7,240 bases of DNA from contig DCVH01000064.1 of NCBI GenBank assembly GCA_002327335.1, positions 1 through 7,240 on the forward strand, written 5' to 3'. A program made the translations under genes and the position numbers. Shown here one piece after another: positions 1-6,092 of the stretch. The notes below the pieces were generated by a model. The model was not told the origin of the DNA. It searched no databases and saw only the letters and a list, made by a program, of their open reading frames with translations. This stretch comes from Patescibacteria group bacterium UBA2193. Its GTDB lineage: Bacteria; Patescibacteriota; Minisyncoccia; Moranbacterales; DUUL01. Positions within the stretch are counted from its first letter, which is position 1, and each line of letters begins with the position of its first letter.

Positions 1-66
1 CAGGCAGGCCGTCAAGGGAGGGGGAGAAATTAAAATGTGAATAATTCTCTATATTTTAACAATTCA

Positions 67-179
67 AATATTTAAAATTATTTTTGAGATGAATGAAGGA
101 AAAAAGTCTCTCATAGTAACCCCTCCGACTCCCCTTACGATAAGGGGAGGGGCAATTTGAAATTAAAATATTTAAAATT
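67..179. repeat. Direct repeat pair, 13 bp, 100 bp apart
   Basis: The 13-mer AATATTTAAAATT occurs at 67-79 and again at 167-179. The 9-mer AATTCAAAT lies next to each copy, at 61-69 and 181-189, but on opposite sides. The two copies bracket the G/C hairpin at 120-152. The sequence is low complexity, so chance recurrence in an AT-rich spacer is possible. The shared flanking word makes a duplicated or inserted repeat unit somewhat more likely. Confidence 0.45.
120..152. repeat. G/C-rich hairpin repeat in an AT-rich spacer
   Basis: CCCCTTA at 131-137 pairs perfectly with TAAGGGG at 141-147 around a CGA loop. CCCCT at 120-124 pairs with AGGGG at 148-152, leaving 125-130 as a one-sided bulge. The result is a strong, bulged stem of 12 pairs inside otherwise AT-rich DNA. 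No T-run follows it on the + strand. On the - strand the nearest T-run is about 12 bases beyond the stem, so it is not a classic intrinsic terminator. It looks like a dispersed intergenic palindromic repeat. The G-rich patch at about 13-26 resembles its right arm and is followed by the same 11-mer GAAATTAAAAT (26-36 and 159-169), which suggests a second, partial copy at the window edge. Confidence 0.6.
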
Positions 180-212
180 CAATTCAAATTTCTAATTTTA
201 AATTTCAAATTG
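153..212. repeat. AT-rich inverted repeat, 12-bp perfect arms
   Basis: CAATTTGAAATT at 153-164 is the exact reverse complement of AATTTCAAATTG at 201-212. The arms can be extended inward by A/T pairing if one base is bulged. The interval between them is almost entirely A and T. The repeat starts directly after the G/C hairpin, so the two may form one composite palindromic element. No transposase gene or target-site duplication is visible. Confidence 0.5.
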
Positions 213-290
213 GCTAAAATTAATTACCAACTAATAACTAACAATTAATAATTATCAATTAGCAACTAGTTTCTGGTTTCTTGTGAGTTG

Positions 291-299
291 TGGTATGAT
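291..299 (+). promoter_or_regulatory. Extended -10 promoter for the SecA-like operon
   Basis: TGG followed by TATGAT (294-299) matches the TGn-TATAAT extended -10 element with one mismatch in the hexamer. The hexamer about 17 bases upstream, TTCTGG at 271-276, is a poor -35. Transcription would start near 306, giving a leader of about 24 nt before the GTG start at 330. This is the only good promoter match close to the first gene. Confidence 0.5.
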
Positions 300-316
300 T
301 GTGCAAAAGGGTAATA

Positions 317-322
317 AGAGGA
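317..322 (+). promoter_or_regulatory. Shine-Dalgarno sequence of the SecA-like gene
   Basis: AGAGGA lies 7 bases before the GTG at 330 and is complementary to the 16S rRNA 3' tail. An in-frame TAA at 315-317 closes the frame just upstream, so GTG 330 is the first usable start. It is the clearest Shine-Dalgarno sequence in the window; the downstream genes mostly lack one. Confidence 0.6.
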
Positions 323-329
323 AAAAATT

Positions 330-2678
330 GTGAAAAAATATAAAAAAATAATTAGCGAAATAAAAAAATACGAAAACTATTTCGGCAAGTTTCGTGATGG
401 AGATTTTCGTACTAAAACGGATTTGCTAAAGATGCGATTAAGAAGTGGTGAAGATTGGAATAACCTGCTTCCGGAAGCATATGCGCTGGTCAAAGAGGCG
501 ATCAAAAGAACGCTTGGGCTTGATATTTTCGATGTCCAATTGATGGGAGCAATTTCTGCTAATGACGGAAAAATTGTTGAGATGAAGACTGGAGAAGGAA
601 AGACTGCAACAATATTATTTCCTGCCTACTTGAGATCTCTGGATGGGAAAGGCGTTCACGTGATAACTTCAAATGATTATCTTGCAAAAAGAGATGCTTC
701 CTGGATGCAAGCTGTGTATAAACTTCTTGGTGTGAGCGTTGGATATGTCACTCAAGAATCAAGTGATTTTGACAGGCAAGTGGCATATATGGCAGACATT
801 ACCTATTTAACAGGAAGTGAAGCGGGATTTGATTATCTTAGGGATAATATGACGTATAGAAAAGAAAACAGGAAACAACGAGGTTTTAATTTTGCAATTA
901 TTGATGAGGCGGACAGCGTTTTGATTGACGAAGCACAGACACCATTGGTGATTTCAAGTTCTTCAGACGAGAGACAGGACGAGAAAAAAATCTTTCAACA
1001 AGTTAATCAGTATGTGAAATATTTAAAGAAAAATATCGATTTCAAGATTGATAAAAAAAATCAAACTGTTTTTCTAACGATCCAAGGAATTAACAAATTA
1101 GAAAAAATGGTTAATGTGGAAAATCTTTATGGAAGCAATGAAGAGGAGGATTATATTTATTATTTCGAAAGATTGCTTAAGGCTTATTATTTATTCAAAA
1201 AAGATAAAGATTATGTTGTCGAAGATGGCAGAATTGTCATTGTAGATGAATTCACAGGACGTTTGATGCCAGAACATCGTTATTTTCAAGGGCTTCACCA
1301 AGCGATAGAAGCAAAAGAAGAACTTGAAATAAAAGCGGAACTAGAAGCCTATGCACTTACTACTTTTCAGCATTTTTTTAGACAATATAACAATTTTGCC
1401 GGATTTACTGGGACTGCAAAAAGTTCTGAAAAAGAATTTCAGATGATTTATGAAAAAGAAGTGGAGGTGATCCCTACTAATGAAAAAATTGCGAGAATTG
1501 ATTTGGTGGATATGTTTTTTGTTAACTGGAGAGATAAAGTTAATTATCTTGCGTGGGAAGCACAGGAGCATTTTTTCAAAAGGAGAGCCTTGTTGATAGG
1601 AACTCGTTCGGTTCTTAAATCGAATGATGTTCAATCAGCTCTCGCTGAGGAAAACATCCCAAGTAATGTTCTGAATGCAAAACATACGGCCCGAGAAGCA
1701 GAGATTATTTCTCAAGCAGGGCAACCACAAACAGTCACCGTTGCTACCAATATGGCAGGGAGAGGAACTGATATTGAATTGAATGAAGAGGTTAAAAAAA
1801 TAGGGGGGTTGCATGTGATCGGAATGGAGCGTCACAATGCTCGAAGAATTGATGACCAGTTAATTGGGCGATCTGGAAGACAAGGGGATATTGGACAAAG
1901 CAGATTCTTCATATCCGCTGAGGATGAGTTAATTAGGACTCATTTTAAAGATGAATATTTAAAGAAAATAAGGAAATATCGCAATACTGTTTCTGGTGTT
2001 GAGAGCCGAGAGTTGGAGAAACTTCTTAAGAAAGCTCAAAAAAGAATGGAAGATTTGTTTCTTGATCAAAGAGTTCTTACTTTTGAATTTGACAAGGTTC
2101 TTGAAAAACAAAGGCAATCTTTTTACCGCCAGAGAACAAGAATTCTGGAGGACACTGATCTTCGTGCAGAAACCTTGGGGCTTCTCAAGGAAGAGTCTCT
2201 TCGGAATGCTCTGAGTTCATATTCTTCGGGCAGGAAAAATTTCAATCAAAGTAATTTGAAGAATATTCTGGAAAAAACTCAAGAGCTTATTGTTAATCCT
2301 TGGTTTAAATTGTTTTTTGGCCGTAAAAAAATATGTCATATAACAAAGATAAAAGAAAAAATTCGCGAATCGGTGGAAAAGTACTATAATGATTTTGAGA
2401 ATCACCACGGGGCAGAAAAGACCAGAAAAGCTGAGAAGGTGATAACGCTTAAGGTTCTTGATTTGATGTGGAGAAATCATCTTAAAAAAGTTGAAGAATT
2501 GCAAGAGGCGGCATTGATTGATTCCTTGAGTGAAGGGGATTTCTATAGCAAATATTCAGTCAATATGGCAAATGCTTACAGAGAAATGCTTTTATCGATT
2601 CCGAGTGTTCTTGCCAAGACATTTTTCCGAACTATTAACAGGATGTGGGAGCATAAAAATATAATTGAAAAATCATGA
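330..2678 (+). CDS. secA: SecA-family preprotein translocase ATPase, accessory SecA2-like
   Basis: This is the motor that pushes unfolded secretory proteins through the SecYEG channel using ATP. Visible in order are the Q-motif (FDVQ, 67-70), Walker A MKTGEGKT (85-92), DEAD box IDEAD (191-195) followed by SVLIDEAQTPLVIS, a preprotein-binding insertion (about 211-350), VDEFTGR (305-311), FTGTAK (359-364), and NBD2 with TNMAGRGTDIEL (473-484) and QLIGRSGRQGD (510-520, arginine fingers R514/R517). The ATPase core is therefore intact. The C-terminal scaffold starts near 555. Its two-helix finger aligns without gaps to E. coli SecA from W714 (=W775), but the conserved LRGYAQKDP fingertip is replaced by IDSLSEGDF, with L733 where E. 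coli has Y794. There is no C-terminal linker or CxC...CH zinc site. At 782 residues it is shorter than housekeeping SecA (about 840-900) and matches accessory SecA2 proteins. GTG start with AGAGGA upstream. The stop overlaps the next ATG as ATGA, suggesting translational coupling. SecA family is certain; SecA2-like status is an inference. Confidence 0.93.
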   Translation: MKKYKKIISEIKKYENYFGKFRDGDFRTKTDLLKMRLRSGEDWNNLLPEAYALVKEAIKRTLGLDIFDVQLMGAISANDGKIVEMKTGEGKTATILFPAYLRSLDGKGVHVITSNDYLAKRDASWMQAVYKLLGVSVGYVTQESSDFDRQVAYMADITYLTGSEAGFDYLRDNMTYRKENRKQRGFNFAIIDEADSVLIDEAQTPLVISSSSDERQDEKKIFQQVNQYVKYLKKNIDFKIDKKNQTVFLTIQGINKLEKMVNVENLYGSNEEEDYIYYFERLLKAYYLFKKDKDYVVEDGRIVIVDEFTGRLMPEHRYFQGLHQAIEAKEELEIKAELEAYALTTFQHFFRQYNNFAGFTGTAKSSEKEFQMIYEKEVEVIPTNEKIARIDLVDMFFVNWRDKVNYLAWEAQEHFFKRRALLIGTRSVLKSNDVQSALAEENIPSNVLNAKHTAREAEIISQAGQPQTVTVATNMAGRGTDIELNEEVKKIGGLHVIGMERHNARRIDDQLIGRSGRQGDIGQSRFFISAEDELIRTHFKDEYLKKIRKYRNTVSGVESRELEKLLKKAQKRMEDLFLDQRVLTFEFDKVLEKQRQSFYRQRTRILEDTDLRAETLGLLKEESLRNALSSYSSGRKNFNQSNLKNILEKTQELIVNPWFKLFFGRKKICHITKIKEKIRESVEKYYNDFENHHGAEKTRKAEKVITLKVLDLMWRNHLKKVEELQEAALIDSLSEGDFYSKYSVNMANAYREMLLSIPSVLAKTFFRTINRMWEHKNIIEKS

Positions 2679-3910
2679 AAGATTCTTCAAGAAAAATATT
2701 AAAAAAAATAGGAGCAGGCTTGATGCTTGGATTGAGTCTTTTCAATCTTGGAGCTGCTTGGAATAAAGCGGAGGGCTGGAATATGGCGAAAAGGTCAAAA
2801 AATCTAAGAGAAAAAGAAAAGGACCGAATCGATTCGGAAGTGGCATTGTTTGCGGAAGTTGCCGAAGAAGAAGCCGAAAAAGCCATCAGAGAAAAAAGCA
2901 TCTCTCAACAAGAGCAAACAGAAGAGGTGATCGTATTGACTGTTTCTCAAAAAATTTATAGAGCCAGTGCTATTGGAGCTATGAGTGTGGCTCTGGGAAT
3001 TTTTGCGACTTCGATGATTTTCAATTTGCCTTTTGCTTTGGGGAAGGGAATGCTTTCTCTTTTGCCAGGAAACCCTCATCTAGCAGTTTTGTCTTTGTCT
3101 GCGAATGCGGAGCTGGTTGATGTGGGAGATCAGTTTTCCGTTGACATAAATCTTGATTCGGCCGGTGAAAAAGTTGATTCTTTGAAAATTGTTTTCCCAT
3201 ATGATCCTAATTTGATTTCTTTCGAAAAAAATATTCCATCTTCCGGCTGGGAGATTAAAGAAAATCAAGTCAGCGATAACAGGCGAGAATTAATTCTTTT
3301 AAATGATGAAAAAACTTTTATTCCTCGTAATTTCGTGAAAGAAAATTTTGTCAGAGTGATTTTTAAATCAAAAAAAACAGCTTCAGGGAAAGATATTATT
3401 TTTTCGCTAGACCAATCGAGGTCTCTCGTGGTTTCCAAAAATGATCAAATGGGAAGAAATATTTTAGGCGAAACAAGAAGTGAAAAAATTTCTTTTTCAA
3501 ATAACATAGTTCAGTCGATGATGTGCCAGAAAGTCGGAGGATCTGTTGGGCCAATTGATTTTTGGAAAAATTTTGTCCAAGGAGATTTGTCGAAACCAAG
3601 AGCTGATTATTGGCAGGACTTTGGCGATTCAATTGGAATGATTTGTGCTCATGACGGAGATTATGTTTATTTGGTTGTTGTTTCTGGCGAGAAAAATATT
3701 GATAATTTTAAAGTGGTTAATAATCAAATTAGCCAAAATTTTGATGCGCCGGATTATTTTTGGGAGGATGGCTCTTTCGATTTTCGTCTCTATCAATTTT
3801 CTTCAAATGGGAAAACCGAGATTAATAATCTGAAATTTGAGATACAAAATGATTTTCTGAATAAGAGAGAATGGCCAATAGAAGGTGTTGGTAAGATAAT
3901 TTTTGAATAA
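2675..3910 (+). CDS. Membrane-anchored cohesin-like domain protein
   Basis: This 411-residue protein has two hydrophobic segments, about 12-29 and 97-120, separated by a highly charged, probably coiled-coil stretch (39-85, rich in Lys, Arg and Glu). Residues about 137-275 read as a cohesin-like beta-sandwich: the VDVGDQFSVDINLDSAG strand pair (148-164), YDPNLISF (176-183), a PSSGW turn (188-192), VRVIFKSK (226-233), and ASGKDIIFSLDQSRS (236-250). Cohesin-like modules are extracytoplasmic protein- or carbohydrate-binding folds. The C-terminal part (285-411) is beta-rich and aromatic, with two cysteines (C284, C324); I do not recognise it. The start ATG overlaps the stop of the SecA-like gene by 4 bases, and no strong Shine-Dalgarno precedes it, so coupled translation is likely. 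An N-in/C-out hairpin is impossible with two crossings, so either the N-terminus is outside, the first segment is not membrane-spanning, or M37 is the real start. The cohesin call rests on pattern resemblance only. Confidence 0.8.
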   Translation: MKDSSRKILKKIGAGLMLGLSLFNLGAAWNKAEGWNMAKRSKNLREKEKDRIDSEVALFAEVAEEEAEKAIREKSISQQEQTEEVIVLTVSQKIYRASAIGAMSVALGIFATSMIFNLPFALGKGMLSLLPGNPHLAVLSLSANAELVDVGDQFSVDINLDSAGEKVDSLKIVFPYDPNLISFEKNIPSSGWEIKENQVSDNRRELILLNDEKTFIPRNFVKENFVRVIFKSKKTASGKDIIFSLDQSRSLVVSKNDQMGRNILGETRSEKISFSNNIVQSMMCQKVGGSVGPIDFWKNFVQGDLSKPRADYWQDFGDSIGMICAHDGDYVYLVVVSGEKNIDNFKVVNNQISQNFDAPDYFWEDGSFDFRLYQFSSNGKTEINNLKFEIQNDFLNKREWPIEGVGKIIFE

Positions 3911-3914
3911 CATT

Positions 3915-4703
3915 ATGGATTCGATTCCCAAGAGGGATATTTATCATATTTATGAATTGGAGGCGCATGATTTTAAGACGAGCGTCAAAGATCCTTTTTG
4001 GAAAAATCTTTTTCAAACAGGGGGTGTTTTTATTTTTCTGACTTTCGTTGTTTTCTTTATGATTAATTTTCGATTTATCTCAAGCCAATTGGTTGATTGG
4101 TATGAAGTTCGCGAATATCGAATTGCTACAGATTTTTCAGCGGAAAAAGGGGTTTCCTTGGATGCTAGAAAGTTTTTTATTTCAGAAAACGATTCGGATC
4201 AAGATGGTCTTTCTGACAAACTCGAAGTTGTTTTGGGAACAAACATTAATAAAAGTGATTCAGACGATGATGGTTTGGGTGATTTTCAGGAACTTTCTCG
4301 AGGGCACAATCCTTCCGGAGAAGGAAAAATTAAAGCAGAAATGGAAATTGTTGATGCTGGGACATTCCCAGTTGATTGGCAAGAGAATAATTCAGCAAGC
4401 AGTTCCCGTGTAATTTTAGTGAAGGATGAAACTAAATCAATTTTTAACAAAAGTTTTTTAATTCCTCCCGGGATAATAAAAAATCAAGACGAAAAATTGA
4501 AGATGAATTTGTTTGTTTATTTAAATGACGGGAAAGTCCTAAAGGCTGTTTATGAAGAAAAAACCAGAGAAATTAGCAGTGAAAACTTTGGCAATAAGAA
4601 AAACCCAAGTTATGGCGTGCAGGTTGTTTCCGGTTGGCCGAAGGGAACAGATTGGCAAAGATTAATTATCGAAACAGAATTAGTAAGTTTAAATGTTAAA
4701 TAA
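3915..4703 (+). CDS. Single-pass membrane protein with two TSP3/dockerin-like Ca2+-binding loops
   Basis: This 262-residue protein (counted from ATG 3915) has a basic cytoplasmic N-terminus (1-30), one strong transmembrane helix (about 33-53) and an extracytoplasmic remainder. Two acidic loops fit the DxDxDGxxDxxE calcium pattern of thrombospondin type 3 repeats: DSDQDGLSDKLE (93-104) and DSDDDGLGDFQE (115-126), exactly 22 residues apart. Type I dockerins also repeat their calcium loops about every 22 residues. The rest (about 138-262) is a beta-rich domain I do not recognise; it includes an IPPG turn (183-186). The gene begins 4 bases after the cohesin-like gene ends, so the two are surely co-transcribed, and both products face outside. 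A TTG at 3903 would add four residues and overlap the previous gene; ATG is preferred. No clear Shine-Dalgarno is present. A structural or adhesive partner of the cohesin-like protein is plausible but unproven. Confidence 0.82.
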   Translation: MDSIPKRDIYHIYELEAHDFKTSVKDPFWKNLFQTGGVFIFLTFVVFFMINFRFISSQLVDWYEVREYRIATDFSAEKGVSLDARKFFISENDSDQDGLSDKLEVVLGTNINKSDSDDDGLGDFQELSRGHNPSGEGKIKAEMEIVDAGTFPVDWQENNSASSSRVILVKDETKSIFNKSFLIPPGIIKNQDEKLKMNLFVYLNDGKVLKAVYEEKTREISSENFGNKKNPSYGVQVVSGWPKGTDWQRLIIETELVSLNVK

Positions 4704-4711
4704 AAATAAAA
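4698..4711 (+). promoter_or_regulatory. A-rich, SD-less translation leader of the kinase gene
   Basis: The bases directly before ATG 4712 read AAATAAAAATAAAA, and no purine-rich Shine-Dalgarno is present. The 13-mer AAATAAAAATAAA also sits at the start of the pilus ATPase gene, ending on the A of its ATG at 6105. Unstructured A-rich leaders can recruit ribosomes without Shine-Dalgarno pairing. The first bases overlap the stop codon of the previous gene. Confidence 0.35.
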
Positions 4712-5632
4712 ATGAACTTGATTAAAAAATATCGAGAGCAAGCCAGGGAATATGGAATTCCTATTTGGAGATTGCCGGACATTCTTTTGATTGCGATGGC
4801 TATTTTTAATATCGTTGTTATGATTGTTTCTTATTGGTGGATTTCCTCCGGCGTTGATGACCCATCTCTTGCGATTTTCCCGATTGCTTTGGAGGCGGTA
4901 ATTATTCTAGTGGTTGGAAATATTATCGCAGAGACTTCCAAGGAAGTTATCGATAATCAAAAATTGAAAAAGGAGTTTATTAATATTATTTCCCATCAAA
5001 TGAGAACTCCTTTGACTGCTGCAAAATGGAGCCTGGAGTTGATGAAGAAAGAGACGGATGAAAAGAAAAAGGATAAATATATAGATCGGACAATAGAGGC
5101 AAACGAAAGAATGATGGGCATTGTTAATGATTTTGTTCATTTGGCGCGAATGTCTGAGGAGATAAAAGAAATAAAAATAGAAAAATTTGAAGTTAGCGAA
5201 TTGGTTGAAGGCATTATCAGAAATGATAAGTTTTTTTCTGAAGTGCAAGATGTTAAGATTGAATATGAGAACAAAGAAGGGCTGATTTTTGTTGATGCTG
5301 ATAAACTAAAGACTGAAGTCGTTTTTAGCAATTTGATTGATAATGCCTTAAAATACAGTCCTTCTCATACCAAAATAGAAGTTATTTTTAGCAAGAAAGG
5401 CAATAAGTTTATTGCGGAGATAAAGGATCATGGGATTGGAATTGATAGTGAAAATAGGAAATATATTTTTACAAAATTTTATAGAAGTGACAACGCTCGA
5501 AGGTCTTGCTCGAGTGGCACAGGAATTGGATTGTATTTTTGCAAAGTCATTGTCGAGAAAATGAATGGAGAAATATGGTTTGAATCAAAAGAAGGAGTGG
5601 GAACATCTTTTTTTGTATCGCTACCTCTTTAG
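4712..5632 (+). CDS. Two-TM sensor histidine kinase (HisKA-HATPase_c)
   Basis: This membrane kinase autophosphorylates on histidine and would pass phosphate to a response regulator, probably the one encoded next. A basic cytoplasmic N-terminus (1-21) is followed by two transmembrane helices (about 23-45 and 53-73) joined by an outside loop of only about ten residues. There is therefore no extracytoplasmic sensor domain and no HAMP. A signalling helix leads to the H-box SHQMRTPLTAAKW (94-106) with H95 as phosphoacceptor. The ATP-binding domain has the N-box NLIDNALKYS (207-216), G1 DHGIGID (239-245), F-box FTKFYR (253-258), G2 GTGIGL (269-274) and a GVGTSFFVSLP end (295-305), so it is complete and apparently active. 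The residue after the phosphohistidine is Gln96, where most HisKA kinases have Glu or Asp; Thr99, linked to phosphatase activity, is present. The short loop suggests sensing within the membrane or through a partner protein. It lies 8 bases after the Ca2+-loop gene. Confidence 0.93.
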   Translation: MNLIKKYREQAREYGIPIWRLPDILLIAMAIFNIVVMIVSYWWISSGVDDPSLAIFPIALEAVIILVVGNIIAETSKEVIDNQKLKKEFINIISHQMRTPLTAAKWSLELMKKETDEKKKDKYIDRTIEANERMMGIVNDFVHLARMSEEIKEIKIEKFEVSELVEGIIRNDKFFSEVQDVKIEYENKEGLIFVDADKLKTEVVFSNLIDNALKYSPSHTKIEVIFSKKGNKFIAEIKDHGIGIDSENRKYIFTKFYRSDNARRSCSSGTGIGLYFCKVIVEKMNGEIWFESKEGVGTSFFVSLPL

Positions 5633-5661
5633 ACAGATTCTTATGAAGAAAAGTAAAATTG

Positions 5662-5670
5662 TGCTATAAT
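5662..5670 (+). promoter_or_regulatory. Consensus extended -10 promoter before the response regulator
   Basis: TGC followed by TATAAT (5665-5670) is a perfect extended -10 element. The -35 region about 17 bases upstream (TATGAA) is weak, as is usual for this promoter class. Transcription would start near 5677, leaving about 24 nt before ATG 5701, the same leader length as predicted for the SecA-like gene. It lies in the 68-base gap after the kinase gene, the largest gap within the cluster. Confidence 0.6.
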
Positions 5671-5700
5671 GAATTTAAGTTAAATATTTTTTTAAACAAA

Positions 5701-6078
5701 ATGGAAAAGAAGAAAATTTTGGTCATAGAAGATGAAACTGTCATGAGGGAATCACTGGAAGATATTTTGAAAAGCAATGACTATGCAGTCGAAACTGCTT
5801 CTGATGGAGAAGAGGGGATTGAATTGATAAAAAGCTTTTCTCCGGATTTGATTTTACTTGATATTATTTTGCCTAAGAAAGATGGCTTTGAAGTTCTTCA
5901 GTCATTGAAAACTGAAGAAGATGGAGGAAAAATAAGTATTCCAGTTGTGTTGTTAACAAACATTGGTGGAATGGAGAGCGTTCAAAAAGCACTTGATCTC
6001 GGTGCTACTACCTATCTTGTGAAAGCAGACTATCAACTCAATGAAATATTGGAAAAAGTTAAGGAAATACTTGAGTAG
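5701..6078 (+). CDS. Single-domain CheY-like response regulator
   Basis: This 125-residue protein is one complete receiver domain with no output domain. The acidic pair is E10/D11, the phosphoacceptor is D54 in LLDIILP (52-58), the switch Thr is T86 in LLTN, the aromatic switch position is Y105 and the conserved Lys is K108. All catalytic positions are present, so phosphorylation by the kinase encoded just upstream is likely. Like CheY or the PilG/PilH proteins, it must signal by binding a partner protein. The downstream pilus ATPase gene, 26 bases away, suggests the pilus machinery as target, though that is inference. ATG 5701 is chosen because the receiver fold begins at KKILVIED. An in-frame TTG at 5659 would add 14 non-conserved residues and overlap the -10 element. 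No Shine-Dalgarno is visible, only an A/T-rich leader. Confidence 0.92.
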   Translation: MEKKKILVIEDETVMRESLEDILKSNDYAVETASDGEEGIELIKSFSPDLILLDIILPKKDGFEVLQSLKTEEDGGKISIPVVLLTNIGGMESVQKALDLGATTYLVKADYQLNEILEKVKEILE

Positions 6079-6092
6079 CAAATAAATTTAAA

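Larger units (their letters stand above)
1..329. other. Non-coding, repeat-rich intergenic region upstream of the SecA-like gene
   Basis: No open frame of useful length occurs on either strand, and no tRNA or other structured RNA is recognisable. The stretch is very AT-rich apart from two G/C-rich patches: a G-run at the left edge (about 13-26) and a hairpin at 120-152. The rest is runs of A and T with imperfect direct and inverted repeats, listed separately. The last 40 bases hold the promoter and ribosome binding site of the first gene. Positions 1-12 could be the tail of a gene lying to the left, but all three + frames stop within the first 45 bases and none resembles a known protein end. 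This style of repeat-filled spacer fits a boundary between transcription units in a small CPR-like genome. Confidence 0.7.

Noticed and set aside
120..152. Hairpin as a Rho-independent terminator
   Set aside because: The stem is strong, but no T-run follows it on the + strand, and on the - strand the T-run lies about 12 bases past the stem.
1341..1634. Antisense open frame of 97 codons inside the SecA-like gene
   Set aside because: It lies fully inside a well-conserved gene, encodes a low-complexity Phe/Lys-rich product of no recognisable family and has no promoter or ribosome site; it is a shadow of the coding strand. Other antisense frames in the window are the same.
2675..2678. TGA read as glycine (code 25) as in Gracilibacteria
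   Set aside because: TGA ends the SecA-like gene at the expected C-terminal point and overlaps the next ATG, while read-through would meet TAA after a few codons; TGA is a stop here.
3903..3914. TTG 3903 as the start of the TSP3-like gene
   Set aside because: It would add only four residues and overlap the previous gene; ATG 3915 is a stronger start codon, though neither has a clear Shine-Dalgarno.
5638..5650. TTCTT-ATG-AAGAA hairpin as a terminator after the kinase gene
   Set aside because: The stem is only five mostly A/T pairs and no T-tract follows, so it would be too unstable to stop transcription.
5659..5700. TTG 5659 as the start of the response regulator
   Set aside because: The added 14 residues are not part of the receiver fold, and the codons overlap a consensus extended -10 element; ATG 5701 fits the family start.
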